Below, one piece after another: positions 13,799 through 26,700 of a DNA stretch of 64,000 bases. The position numbers and the translations under genes are program-made. The stretch is from positions 33,336,760 through 33,400,759 of the forward strand of contig OX344762.1 in the NCBI GenBank assembly GCA_947034895.1. The letters run 5' to 3'. Every line of letters begins with the position of its first letter. The first letter of the stretch is position 1. The notes below the pieces were generated by a model. It saw nothing but the letters and a program-made list of their open reading frames with translations. It was not told where the DNA came from and ran no database searches. The DNA is from Rhytidiadelphus loreus (lineage: Eukaryota; Streptophyta; Bryopsida; Hypnales; Hylocomiaceae).

Positions 13799-16730
13799 GT
13801 TAGTCCTAAATAACGAATTTTGGAAATATTCCTATTTATCCTTCTTGAAACTAACATAAGAGCATGGCCACCCTTTCTCACCAAACTTGGCATGCTCAAA
13901 AATTTTCATGTAATTTTAAAGGGACTCCAATTTCCTTGTTCTTCACCCTTGTGCATCAAATATGATCCATAAGTAGTTGAGTGACCATTCATCAAGTAGA
14001 ATAAAGGATAAAGTAACTAAATTTAGGATGAATAGTGATTTCATGGGTCATTTCTTAGTGACATGCTAGGCTTGAGTGTCAAGAGAATATTGTGAAGGGC
14101 ACATAGTGCTTTTCATCCACATTTGAAGAGTGTTAGGACCCCTAGCATGTAAGGGGACCATGCTCTAACATTCAATAGCCTTTATACTCAACGCCTTTCT
14201 TTTATGCACCTCACTCAATCAAATTGAGCCTCCACCTATCAACTTAGCTACTACTGGATGTGGAATATTCCACATCCATCTTCTGTAGAGTCAAAGTAGT
14301 GATAGAGCATGCTAGTGAATGTTATAAATGACCAAACTGGCCACAACTTTGGTTTTCTAATACCTATCATTTCAAAAAGAAGTGGGGGATTTCAATGTCA
14401 AAATCATTAAATGAGCCCTTCCAAGGAAAGACTAATTGAGATTTAAGATGGATGAAAAAATGACATCAAATTCTTCAAGGCTCTTAGTTGGTTGAGTTCA
14501 AAGGCATTTGAAATCATTTTTTAACCCAAATGACCTAAGAAGTCACCTTGGATATTGTCCTTGCAAGGGACAAAATGCATTTTAGATAGACTTCTATAGT
14601 CTCAATTTTTGCTTAAATCTTTTTTTTTTTAAGATAAAAAACACATTAGCTTTGTGGGAATGTAATTTTTATTTCAATCATTGATTCAATGCCTAGGAAA
14701 AGAATTTATGGCATCCTACATACCAATTTCAGCTTGTCAAGTAGAAAAAAAATCCACAAAAAAAATCTAATAGATCATTTGGTCTATATGGAAAGGCTTG
14801 CTTTGTTTCATTTGGATGAGTGATGAGAAAGTTATAGAGCATCTTGTTTGTGGGCAATCATAGCATCTTCTAGAAAAAATGACGTTTGAATTTTTTTTTA
14901 TAATCTCAATTGTAATATTTAAAAAAAAGAAAAGGACCACAAGGTTTATTATGCTTGCTAGAACAATGTCACCTCTAAGGTTTATTTAGCATGTTGCAAT
15001 TCCATCATAGAACTATAAAAAATTTAATTTTTCCCTCTATCTTATTTTCTTCACTTCAAATGCAAATAGGTTGCAAACTATGTGATTAAAGTTTCTGAAT
15101 TTTTTTTCACACATTCTTTGACTAATCTAGTACAAGATTCTATAGTTGGATATTCAAAAAAGAAAAGAAAGAAAAATAAATAAATAAAGTCATAGCAATT
15201 TCAAGTTCTAATTACAAACCAATGAAAAATTAGAAATATGTTTGAAGATGCCCTAATAAACCCTAATGACATCCATCTCCTCCTTGAAACGTTGCAACTT
15301 GAGGAAACCTTTTTGTCAATGTCCCATCTGTTCCAGTGTACACCGTACACTGAAAGCATCAATAACTTAATTCATAATTCCCGCTGGAATTTGATTTCTC
15401 TGACCTTTTCTACGCAATTGGAGTCAGTTTTCTTCTCCAATTTCCAATGCAAAACGTCCGGGAACAAATTCAGAGCTGGACTGCTTTTAGTTCAAAGAAC
15501 AGCATCATGCTAATATTTTCAGTATCCAAGGTAGGAGGCTCAAACTGCAATCTGACACAAAGGTACATTTTGCTTTCTTCAATGTACCAAAATGTACAAA
15601 CAGTGTACATTCTAGGAGGTGGTCGCTTTTAGAGCCCTATGGCATTTCAACTTCAATTTTTCATAACTAATTCCACAAAGCTCCAAAAAATATCAAACAA
15701 TTTGGGTTAGATGCCATTTCCTCTTGCCTTTCAAGGGAAATTTACTAAAAAAATATTTCAACATGTTTTACCACCCCAAAATTCAGTTTCAGCGGTTTGA
15801 TGATCACTTTTTGGACCTCCTACCTTACTCTCTTTGTCCAGCCTTTGGGCTTGGCTGCTGTGTAATTTTGTTTTGCAATGGAATCACCATTTGTTTCTAT
15901 ATATAGATACATACATACATACATATTTCAGTATCTAATTCACGGTTGAAAGCCGTCTCGTTGACACTGATGAATGACAGAGGTGTTTTCATTGGGTCGT
16001 TGATGCAAATATTCAGAAGCAACTGAAATTTGTTATGTTCCTCGGAATCTCAAATCCAGCCACTTGCTCCGTCACTGACAAACAAGAATAACTTAACTTC
16101 TTATTAATCTCATCAACAAACTCCAATGCATGTTGCGGCAAGCTAAACTTAGCTTGCAACAAGTTGAAACGTGCACCATTTTGCCCGGTGGCGGTGTTGT
16201 TGTTGTTGTAGCAGCCGTATTAACTTACTGATTATTTTTCTCGCCTGGTGAAATGAAATGTTTCTTTGAGTGCCGAATGAGAAAGAGAAGGATGGTACTG
16301 TACACCCAATTGAACCGTAGCAGCAAAATCATTCTAATTTGAGGAAGCAACTGATGGAATTTGCTTGAAACATTCAAGGGGGGAATGTGCTACAGTATTT
16401 CTTCCTTTCTGTCAGAGAATCAATCCATCTCTACAGAAGAGCTTCCGATCGGCTGTTTGATCTATTTTAGAACCCATTGTTCATAAAGTGATTATGCTTC
16501 CCAACCATTCTCACGGAAATACTGATTCTCGGAGTGCTCACCGCAAGCAGTAGTCTCTTTCAATGCCCAATTGGAGGGCACCCCGGATCTTCCAGATTCT
16601 TCTTCGTGGCCATTTTCAGGTGGGTTGCTTTTGTTCACTCCCCCGGAATTATAAAGGCTGACGGAGGTTTTAACTCTTATTACATCCATGTAAATGAAGA
16701 GTCTAGTAAGGAAAATGTATATGTTATACG
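13799..16730. other. AT-rich intergenic DNA with diverged repeat fragments
   Basis: The stretch 14521-15200 resembles the interior of the element at 46551-47146 (a common motif is the AAGGGACAAA segment), but its ends are eroded. From 15240 to 16700 the sequence is less repetitive. Open frames there, at 15238-15513 and 16492-16764, show no domain. An 8-bp hairpin CAGTGTAC / GTACACTG sits near 15333-15351. Confidence 0.45.
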
Positions 16731-17587
16731 TTGATCCCCAAAAGACCACAACCTTTTTCTTCATAAAAAAACACTCTAAAATGTTATTTCTATCGCAAAG
16801 AGAAGAAAAAAAATGAAAATTGATTTTGGGGGTCTAGGAATCTTCCACTTAACTAGGATCTTGCACTAGACCAATGGAAGAATGTGTGGAAAAAATTTCA
16901 AAAACTTTGGTTGTATGGACTGCAAGACATTTGTGTTTAACTGAAGTGAAGAAAACAAGTTCTTTTGCACCTTGCACAACTAGATTATTTGACTTTGAAC
17001 GGTCTTCATAACTTAAATTTTTTGCACTATGGAGTTTGAATTTAAAAAAAAATTGTATCATGGAGAATTGAATCGAGAGTTCAGGGGAAATTTTTAAAAT
17101 AACCCCCCTATAATTTTCATCTTTGAAAAAATTACAGGGTATTAAGTAGAAGTAGGTATGAGATAGAAGGAAAAAACTAAATTGTCAATATTTCTATGAC
17201 GGAATTGAAACCAACACTAATCCCAATGGTGAGATTGTTCGAGCAAGCAAATTGAACCTTCTAGAACTTCTTTTTTTATTTGTAAAAATTGAGTTCAACA
17301 ACAAATCCAGTACATTATTTTTTCAAGAAGATGCTATGATTGACCAGATGCTCTATAACTTTCACATCACTAAACCAAATGGAATGAATCAAAGCTAATC
17401 ATGTAGACAAAAATATTATCTATAAATTTTTATTTTATTTTTTATTTCAAGATTTTGTAGATTTATTTTGCTGCCCGGGAGGTGAAAATTGTACTTTTAA
17501 AAAAAATGAGGACAAAAATAAAGATTGTATGAGCCTACTTGAAATCGATTTTGTCCCCTATGAGAACTTTGACCCTGTAGGGGTTAT
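16731..17587. mobile_element. Degenerate piggyBac-like element, inverted orientation
   Basis: The left end reads TTGATCCCCAAAAGACCACA and the right end, as reverse complement, reads ATAACCCCTACAGGGTCAAA. Both match the ends of the element at 46551-47146, in opposite orientation. The flanking TTAA has decayed to TTGA and TTAT, consistent with an older insertion. Confidence 0.5.
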
Positions 17588-19450
17588 GAAGAAAGAAAAA
17601 CAATAGACTTTCAATGACTCTAGAACAATGAGGTTCTGTCACCAAAATAATCAGTCAAAAATGATCAAATTCAAAGATGTATAGTTGTATTTTTCATTTT
17701 TTGAGTTTCCTTAAAAGTTATTCATCATGCACTTTTAGTCCTCAATAGAATTTTAGGATTACATTGCAAGGAAGTGAGAACAAAGAGCTAAAAACTAATC
17801 AAGATCCTAACCCAATTAAAGGAATGAGATTAGAGGTCAAGGTATGAATTAATTTTTAATATGTTGTATAGATGTCTTACAAACAAAAGGCACTCTAAAC
17901 ACACCAAACTAAGAAAAATTTAGGAGAAATATTAACCTAGTGCTTGTTATTATACCAATCACTTGAGTAGTTGTCTCTTTCTAACTATACTATAATGAAT
18001 AGTATCTCTCCGAGCAAGATGGCACCACATTCACTATCACTACAATTTATGAGTTGGTTCCTGGAATGGTTGAAGAAGTATTAAAACAATAAATTCACAC
18101 AGAGAGTATATTTACATAAAGTAATAGAAGTAGTATCTGATTTTTCTTGACAAAGTATGAATTTGTTATGAATTTTTGAAATGATTTTCCCTAAGGTCCA
18201 CCAATGCCACTACAATAGATCACTCCAAAATTAACAAAAATACATCCTTAATGGTCATCTTCCTAACCCAAAAATGTTCACTACATCAAGATTATATAAT
18301 GGCCACATTCTTTGATATTCATACTTGAAAAGTGCATAACTTCATTGTACATACTAATCCAATGCCAAGTTTTACTTGTACATCCAAAGATGCCATTGTC
18401 ACATCCCAAGATGCCATTGTCACATCCCAAGATTGCACATTGCTTCAATAAATACAAAAAGAATTCAACTTGACTTGTTGCAAAGTAAATTGCACTATAT
18501 AAGTTTTATCCTACAATCAATTTTGTTGTGAGTAATGCATGTAAATTGTGGGTTATCCACTATACTCTAAATTCATTGTAATGACACTTTCTCAAATCAC
18601 CTCCTCATTTACATGAATTAAAAATTTATCATTATAGTTATTGGACTATATTATTAATTTATAAAATAATTTTGAATTTAGTAGAAAGAATGTCAAGGGC
18701 AAGGGCATCAACTGAAACTAGAATACAAGTGCATTGGGAGGTCCCTTCTTTGTGGGATGTATTGCACCTTGTACTAAACTTTTTTATCTAATTTTTCAAT
18801 TTTGAGCAAATCTAACAAAATGAAGCTTCTGCCAAATAGGTTGTCATATAGGCAACATACTTGCCACATGGATTGAGCTGCCATATAGGTAAACTTGCCA
18901 TGTTAATAGAGTTGCCATGTTACTAGGCAAATCTACCACAATGACAAGGTTGTTGATGGGATTTGAATCCACATCCACATATGTGGAAAAATATATCTCC
19001 AACCATTGAACCAAGGTTGGAGCTTTATAAATATAACATGTGGTTTATTTTTATTTATTCTTATATACTCATTTTCATTGATTTTATATAAAATTATAAT
19101 TTGAAATCTTGATTTTTTATGAAATAAAAAAAATCAAGTTGATTGATGTTTTGAATCAACGTGAATGCATTGATATTCTATGGATTAGGGCCCCTTTTTC
19201 TTGTAGTGAATTCCTAGAAATACACCTTTTCTTTATACTATAATGTGCTTCTCCCTTCAAAGTTTTAGATTTTTTGAACTTATTATGAACTTGCTATAAA
19301 TTTTCTTCTCTTCTTCTTCAAAAATTCTCGATAATTTTTTTTTTCACAAAAAAATTGAAACATTGGACAACATACATTACACATGTGATTTCATCAATGA
19401 AAACTAAAACAAACAAAATTTCACTCTTATAGAGCGTCAAAATCGAGGAT
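17588..19450. other. AT-rich intergenic DNA
   Basis: No gene is supported here. The stretch contains a 21-base direct repeat TGCCATTGTCACATCCCAAG(A) near 18390-18432 and degenerate repeats around GCCATATAGG / TTGCCATGTT at 18840-18930. A CACTA-like end lies at 19191-19208. Confidence 0.5.
19191..19208. mobile_element. CACTA-like right terminal repeat
   Basis: CCCCTTTTTCTTGTAGTG is the reverse complement of CACTACAAGAAAAAGGGG, the usual terminal sequence of plant CACTA (En/Spm-type) transposons. The identical 18 bases occur at 47151-47168. No matching left end was found nearby. Confidence 0.5.
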
Positions 19451-19900
19451 ACCGGTTGGGAGGGTTGAGTACCCGGTCAAGCCCTCCCTCCATATTCCAC
19501 ACTCCCCAGGTTTAAAAAAGGGAAGATAAAAGCCCAATTCTCCATATTATTAATTTCACAGCGTCCCTGTTTCCAAATTTATTCCAATCGAAGGCGGCTT
19601 CCAAGTCAATCACAAAATGATCCGCTCCACTCCAAAAAAGGCACACCGTAAGTTAAAGTTAATGATAAAATATTTCCCCCTAAGCTTAGCCACCTAGACC
19701 CCCCCCAAGCCTCCATAATAACCACTCGAGGCAAGTGACGCCTCATGACCCTGCCCAACATAAACATAAAAACAGCTGCAGCTTTCAATGAAGGGACCTC
19801 GAACTCCACTCCTTCCGACCTTTGGACGCCTCCCCACATCGCCCCTATAACCCACGAATCCATTCCCGCCGACCGATGGACGGGAAGCCTTCGCAGCACG

Positions 19901-19909
19901 CTATATATA
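19901..19909 (+). promoter_or_regulatory. TATA box of the LOG gene
   Basis: CTATATATA lies in a GC-rich promoter about 440 bases upstream of the start codon. A pyrimidine-rich initiator-like run (CTCCATTCTCTCTC) falls roughly 30 bases downstream at about 19931-19944, a plausible transcription start. The leader from there to the ATG contains no upstream ATG. Confidence 0.65.
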
Positions 19910-20349
19910 CCGCTCCCACCAGCGGCCATTGCTCCATTCTCTCTCGTAGTCTACAATTCCTGTGGTCTGCATTGCAGTTTGCCACTCTGCTGCGTTTTGC
20001 AATCTGTTGTCTTGGCAGGATTTTCGTCACTGAGTGATCTTCAGCCAGAGCGAATCATATAATTTATCTCTTGAATCCTCAGTGCTTTGTGTGGGTTCGT
20101 ATACAGACTGTGTCTGGTATTGCACTTGCACTTTTAGTGTTCTTCTAGTGGAAGTGCTTGTTGCGTTTGCAAGGATTCAGGCACTGGTTTCGATCACGCA
20201 GAGAATTATCTGGAGTTCGACTCAGTAGGGAAGCCGGACTGAGTTTGTGCTGGAGTTTCAAGTTTGACGGGGTGGGCTTCGGAGCGACTTGTAGCCCGGT
20301 TTGTGGCTCCCCAGTAGAATTTAGTGGGTTCCCTGTAGCGTATTGTATC

Positions 20350-21967
20350 ATGGGTGCCAAGCAGGTCGAGAAGGAGATTGCGCCGTCTGCAGTCGCTGTG
20401 GCGCTCCCGAAGGAGAAGAAGATGCTTGATTCTTCCATGCGGTTTAAGAAAATTTGCGTCTTCTGCGGAAGCAGCAGTGGCAAGAAGGGAGTGTTCAGCG
20501 ATGAGGCACTCAACCTCGGGGTAGAATTGGTTAGTATGGAGCCACACGTGTATTTTAATTATATTACTCCGATCCATTGGGAGGATGGTAGTTAGCTATG
20601 CATGGTCTAGCTAGCTATGCACGGAGTCACTGCACTGGTGTTGTATTGGCCTTGTAATGGTTTGGTTAGTTTGGAGTTCACACTAGTATCTGTCGCCCAT
20701 TGAAGGAGAATTACATGGTGGATGATTAGTGAGTGACTAACGTGGTGCTTGTATTGCAGGTGAAGCGGAAAATTGATTTGGTGTATGGGGGAGGAAGCAT
20801 TGGACTCATGGGTCAAGTAGCCCAGACTGTCGAGGCCAAAGGTGGACCAGGTCACGTGGTCGGGTTAGTGATTCCTCTTGCTCATTGAAGGTTTGAAATT
20901 GTATTTTCATACATTTATTGATGTTGTTCTAACGGGACAGGACACTCAGTTCAGTGCCTGTGAATTTCTTCTCTTGTGCTAAGCTGATATTTGTTGATTC
21001 TTAACCACTTCGATCGATCCATGAATTTGACTGATGACAGCTGGAATTTTCCTGTTTTTTTTATGCAGTGTGATTCCAACGGCTCTAATCGGTGAAGAGG
21101 TATGCCAACTGAACATGGCGTGTGATTTGGTTGACTGTGTTTTCTTTTAGAATGTCTGACTTTATTACCCGAACAGGCTAGACCGCTTTCATGTTCTTGA
21201 TTTCACTGAGATGGACTCGATGAATATTCTAATCGTGATCCTCTCTGATTGCAGCTCACTGGCAACACTGTGGGGGAACTCATTGCCGTCTCTGATATGC
21301 ATCAAAGGAAAGCTGAAATGTTTCGTCAAGCGGATGCCTTCATTGCGCTTCCAGGTCTGCTTTCTTTCTTTCTTTCGAGTAAAAACCTTGGTTTCAGGGT
21401 GTGAACTGAGTTTATTGACCAGAGCACGGGAATTAATTAATGAATGAATAAAAAGTGAATGAATCGGAGTTGTCTAAACTGATATACTTTGATATGACGT
21501 GCAGGAGGTTATGGCACCTTGGAAGAGCTGGTTGAAGTGATAACGTGGAATCAGCTGGGCATTCACAAGAAGCCGGTACAGTGTACTTTTTGAAGTAGCA
21601 TTAAGTTATCTCTGTTCTCAGCTTTGGTACAATATTTGATTCGTCATTTGATATGTATTCTAGTGACCACTGTCACATTCACTCATGGGCCTCTTGAATG
21701 ATTTTAAAATTCCAGGTCGGGCTTCTGAACGTGGACGGATTCTATGACACTTTGCTGACCTTCTTCGACAAGCAACTGGAGGAAGAGTTTTTCGACAATT
21801 CCGCACGCAGCATTGTGGTCTCGGCACCCACTGCCAGCGAATTGCTGGACAAACTGGAGGCCTATTCTCCAGCACTTGCCTCCAGCCTGCCCAAACTGTG
21901 CTGGGAAGTGGAACGGCCATGTGGCTTGGGGTACACCACCTCCCCTATTGCTGGGGTCGGCCAGTGA
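20350..21967 (+). CDS. LOG: LOG-type cytokinin riboside 5'-monophosphate phosphoribohydrolase
   Basis: LOG enzymes release active free-base cytokinins from their riboside monophosphates in one step. Six exons join cleanly: 20350-20529, 20760-20863, 21069-21099, 21255-21354, 21505-21575 and 21716-21967. All introns are GT-AG, and the phases agree. The product has 245 residues. [11 protein letters not shown] lies near 36-46, GGGSIGLMG at 70-78, the Arg-Lys pair at 123-124 and the PGGYGTLEE catalytic motif at 138-146. The start is the first ATG in the leader and gives a 29-residue extension before MRFKK. The C-terminus runs about 30 residues past the usual ending near EAY, so the protein is longer than the roughly 215 residues common in seed plants. 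The segment after VIP reads TALIGEE in place of the usual KTLMPRE. All catalytic elements are present, so I expect a working enzyme. Confidence 0.95.
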
Positions 21968-22217
21968 CGCCGGTGAAGTCTCATGACAGTCGAATGTTGT
22001 ACATATTGAGGAACATTTCCAAACCTCCAAACATTTTCAAGCAAGCATTTCCAAGCATTGGAGATCGAATTTCATGTCATGTCCCTGTGACAACAACCAA
22101 TTTTGACACCCCCAGTCTGTGCCTGCCCGGTCGACTCCATGGATGTAATTTTTGATGGTCACTCAACATATGATGGAGTCTGCTCCGCTTCTACACTGTT
22201 CTGTTTCTTCCCACAAG

Positions 22218-22345
22218 GTATTGACTTTGCTTGAATTCTTACCGTGATCACAAGTGTAAATTAAGATGATTCAGATGCCAATTCGTGCGTAGTCCTTGCT
22301 TAGATTCATAGCTAGTACTAATTGATTTATGATAATTGTGTGCAG
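22218..22345 (+). other. Probable intron in the LOG 3' UTR
   Basis: CACAAG|GTATTG at 22217/22218 and TGTGCAG|ATATTT at 22345/22346 form a good GT-AG pair 128 bases apart. Both lie downstream of the stop codon, and the junction is 250 bases from it. If used, the position is the kind that recruits nonsense-mediated decay in plants. This is read from splice consensus only. Confidence 0.5.
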
Positions 22346-22543
22346 ATATTTGTATCATCCGTGGGATGGAACAGGGATTTACGAACGGACAATTTGCCTC
22401 TCGAACTTTCACCGAAGATCGTGTTTAATTAGTGTTGCATCTCGTTTGACACCTTGATGTACGTAGCCATTTTTTCACTCCAGTATATAGCCCCATGGCG
22501 TGGGTGTATTATTTCAACATCACTTAGTTTCTTAGTACATTTC

Positions 22544-22549
22544 AATAAA
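22544..22549 (+). terminator. Poly(A) signal of the LOG gene
   Basis: AATAAA lies about 580 bases past the stop codon, within an AT-rich run and after the putative 3' UTR intron. Confidence 0.5.
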
Positions 22550-23398
22550 TAATTCATTGACACCATGAATTCTTGGTCAGATCTGGCCCTCTATGCGTGG
22601 TCTGCATTGATGCATTCGTTATGACGGCATTGTTGACTGTTGTGCGGTGGAGGATAACTACTGAATTTGTATTCCTTCAATTCAGCTTTTTCCACTGAGA
22701 TCAAACTTAGTATGTCAATTTCAACTTCAATGCCCAAGTTAGGCAGTGTTCAGGAATGCCTGTCCGTGTGTTTTGTGAAGAGGGAATTTGAGCAAGGAAC
22801 ATCATACGCAGTCGGAACTGGTGCAAATCGAATTTCTTTTCTTGTTATGAATCATTTAATACTGAAGTATCTTCTGCCGTCGCCGGTCTGATATGGTTTG
22901 ACTTGGACTCGTCCGTTTGAAGCTATGTACAAGCAGAATCAGTACGTAGTACTCTGGCCCGGCCGCCCTTGGGGAGTTGGGGCAAAAGGACTTCCTAAAT
23001 TGAGGTCTCTCCTGTTAATTTTGCCCCTCTGTTGTGACCCTGGCCCCCTACACAACTGCAAAATTGTTCCCGTGTCCCTCATTATGCGGTCTAGAAGAAA
23101 GGTTCACTTATTTTGGTAATTATTTGAATGCTAAAATGGGTCACAAAAGAATTTTTCCAAAGCAAAGTACAATTTCGTGAATTTGGCGGAATTTTTCTAC
23201 TTTGGCACTTTTCAGGCCGGAAACTATTCTATAACAGTCCAACCTTTGTGTAGAGAAATGGCTCAATTTTTTAGGCCCAGAATCTAGTAAATTTAACGAA
23301 GTTGATGGCGAGAGGGATTTAGTTATCTGTCAAATCTTATCCGCTTTTATCTGAAAGATGTCAATTTTGATTCAAATGTGTATCTACATCATCCCTCA

Positions 23399-23403
23399 TA
23401 TAA

Positions 23404-23454
<51 letters not shown>
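23399..23454. repeat. (AT)n microsatellite
   Basis: This is an almost uninterrupted AT dinucleotide run of about 50 bases. Confidence 0.9.
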
Positions 23455-23457
<3 letters not shown>

Positions 23458-23698
23458 CTGAGTTTTGAGATTCACCTCCCAGACCAAGACAATGTAACGG
23501 TATGGTCAGGAATTGTCTCCGGGAACGATATCTCTTGATCGCACTTTAGTGTTGGTTTGCAATGTGAATCCCATCCACAAGTAGGTCTAAATTCGTTCCT
23601 AAGACCCTCAGTAACAAGTCTCTTTTTAACACCAAGTACAAACAGATCTTTTAGAAGTAAATTTTTCATTGGATTTCAATGGTACTAAGTACTCACCT

Positions 23699-23775
23699 GC
23701 AATTTTTTTTTTCTTCTTCTTGAAACACATGGGAAATTTCCATTGATGAAAGGAAACGGAACACAGAACCAGAGG
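23699..23775 (-). mobile_element. Possible 3' tail of a non-LTR retroelement
   Basis: Read on the minus strand, a segment containing TCATCAATGGAAATTTCCCA and then GTGTTTCAAG ends in an A-rich tail. Related tails in the same orientation occur at about 2228-2275 and 13045-13100. A shared end next to an A-tail is typical of LINE or SINE 3' ends in plants. No reverse transcriptase is visible. Confidence 0.35.
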
Positions 23776-26700
23776 ACATAGTCCCCGGCGGGATTTTTTA
23801 CATAACCTGCAAGTTTTCACGGACAGTCTATTGGATACAAATTTTGAATTTTACAGACAGACCCTTCTTCCAGTGAGTGGCCTACAAATTCCACTCATAC
23901 CGTTATTGGAGTTAATATCCTTAACCACTAATTAAAGAAGTTCCCCATACACAGTTTCACAGCATTTTTCAACGAATACATTCACCCCTATTTGTTCCAC
24001 GAAGGAAGGTCAGCACCTCAACTTGGAGTGACTTCGAGAAGAAACTACTATTGAGCCTCTCGCTCTTAACTTATCGTACCAATTTGTGTTTCAATTTCTG
24101 TGAGTAGGTGATCACGGCGCCAATCGGAAAAGACTGAATGTGTCAGTGCTCATTGAGAGGGGTTTAATTAAAAGGGACGGAGGACTGGTGCAAATTCATA
24201 AAAACAACATCGAGATTAGGAGATCCCAACAAGAAAAAAACGTCACCAAGTTCAGTTCAGTTAGTACACAAGTAAGCTTACTGGGGGGGTCCTCAGATAC
24301 TCCGAAGTTATTGGTGTTGCGTTGCAATGAAGCGGTGGAACATTGTGTTAAATATCTAACTCTTGACGATCAGATCTACCCAGAGAGACGTTTCTTAGAA
24401 CTCACATACTGTTACAGTAATTTGGTAAAGAATCGTGGCCAAGTTTCAGTAGCAGTTTCAGTAGCAGTGTACACGATTTACATTTGATATATATATATAT
24501 AATTCAAACTATCACAGAAAGGAAACTGTAATTGGAGAAATTTGAAACATCTCTTCCAACTTTTTGTTGTTGTTGTAGGATAACCTTGTAATTCTACTAA
24601 TTCGCTGATTTATAAGGTTTAATTCCTTGCCATTTTTACGATCATTTTGTACATGTACTCACATTTGTATGCATAATCAGCTGACATGGACTCCCTAGAA
24701 TTTTTTTTACATAGAATATCATTTAAAACTAGGTTGAAATCGTTTCTTCCCCGCACCCCAAACAAAAATAAATTAGGCCAGCTGTGATTCGGAGGAACAA
24801 AGGTGCATTTATTTCTCTTGAAACAAATATAGCAATTATAGTTGGCATTTTGACTTCTTCCCAAAGGTTGGGTACATGTGTGCAAAATTTCATTGTATTT
24901 GAAGATGTTTGGCATTATGGAAATAATATTAACAAGTATATGTTCAATGGAAATTTTAAATTGCCAATAAATCTTACATGACAATGCATCGTGACAACCA
25001 CATTGGTGAGAATGTTGTAGCAAGCAAGCTAGAATAAAAGTCAATAAGTAGTGACTGGTAACTAGTAATATTGAATAATCAAACTTGTTATATAAGTATG
25101 ATATGAGATTTTGCCTTATAAAAATGCATGTATTTGATAATTTAATGGTCAAGAGTAAATTGTACCTTCTCGGTCTCATTGAACTTGTGCAAGCTCAAAA
25201 TTTTAATCAAATCAACCATTGAAGGTGTACATCAAGAAAGAAATCGGTTTGAAGGTGAAAATGGCAAGGGTCCTTTTGGAATTTTCCTTCCAACCACTTT
25301 ATCTCATAATGTGCACCTCTACTACTTTATTTGATTAAAACTTTGGGTTTGAATGAGTATGCCTAGAGTGAATTTCTATGATATGTTGGGATCTTAAACA
25401 AATTTCTAAGCTTTCTAAGTAGAGTCAAAATTGCCTTTGTCAAATTCCACAATGTTTTCAATTCTATGCGAGTAGTGGTAATGTTTTCTTTTCCAAATTA
25501 AAACAACTAAAAATCTCAAGTTCAATGTTAGAAATAGTTTTCAGAAATCAGAACCTTGCTATTCCTACTCTTTATGAGCTACCTTACTTAAGGGAGAGCA
25601 ATCCGAAACAACAATTAACGATACCTTCCTAAATTGCCCAACCAATACTAACTAAGACACAACAGTTAAAGAACTATTTTTTGAATTGCATTTTAGTGAG
25701 TCCTAAGGTAATGTGCATCCATACTCATCATTGTCCACAATGCAACAACTAGATTTGAACCAAAAAATGACACTAAGACCTAAATGGGGATGACAGAAAA
25801 TGTACACATTCAAAACATGAGAGCTTAGGAGACTCCAATGTCGATTTTGGGCACTCTTAGTGAGACATTATTTTGAAATTTCATAACTTCTTCATACGGT
25901 ATTCAAATAATGCATGGTAAAATGAGTTGGAATCCTCTTTCACTTGCCAAGAAGTTCCAATCTAAATTAACTATGTTTACTTATGGTAAGCATGCTCAGC
26001 TGGTGGCTATTAGTGTCCCATTAATTATGGGTGCACTTACCGTAGCAGGAGTACCAAAAGGAAGCTCCTGGAAAACCAGTCAGCCAGCTGCACCGAGTTC
26101 TGCTGACCACCCGCTCACTCCACCAGCTCACTCGCAGTCTCGCACTTGGCATGACCTTTGTGAACAGACAGAGTTAATCCGGCAGTTGGTACCACAATGC
26201 ACCCAATGCAAACAAGACAGACAGTCGCCACAACAGGATGCGAAGGCCAGAGCTTTTCCAAGTACGTTACACTCAGGGTTGTTCACAATCGTGCATATTG
26301 GCATGACAGTTCCAGCAAATTGGCAGGGGCAGTACGTTCCCTTTGAATGTCTGCTGGAGGTGTGCTTCAGTAAATTGTTGGCCAACTAGCTTACAGGGTG
26401 CTCTTAGAAGCTTCTCCGGACGTTTTCTATGTCTGCCGTTTTCATCTGCCACTACGTGGTGCCCTGTCTGGAAAGAAAAATTAGGAATCAGGAGCCTGGA
26501 AAGTAACGACGCTTCTATAATTATCACCGTACTGATCACATGTGTAATTCAGAATTTACTGAGACCTTGGAGCATCAAAAGCAAGCGAATACAAGGAAAA
26601 TTGTACACTTATCAATTAATTGTCCTGAAGCTGCATCAACCTTGACACAACAGGTACAATGTATGTTTCTTCTCCATCTTTTTTTTTCTTCCAGAAGTGA

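Noticed and set aside
15333..15351. CAGTGTAC...GTACACTG as a regulatory operator
   Set aside because: Only 8-base arms, no adjacent gene, and similar GTACA words are common in this neighbourhood.
20158..20349. In-frame extension of LOG exon 1 to a further upstream start
   Set aside because: The codon there is TTG, not ATG, and no in-frame ATG exists before 20350. The region is better read as 5' UTR.
24140..24487. 115-codon plus-strand frame
   Set aside because: Its first codon is GTG rather than ATG, it has no domain, and it ends in low-complexity sequence.
24619..25179. 186-codon minus-strand open frame, the longest single frame outside the known genes
   Set aside because: Composition follows the local AT richness, there is no domain or signal I know, and no splice or promoter context.
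25910..26389. 159-codon plus-strand frame starting with ATG
   Set aside because: No recognisable domain. The same stretch is also open for 85-88 codons on the other strand. Low-repeat sequence alone does not make a gene.
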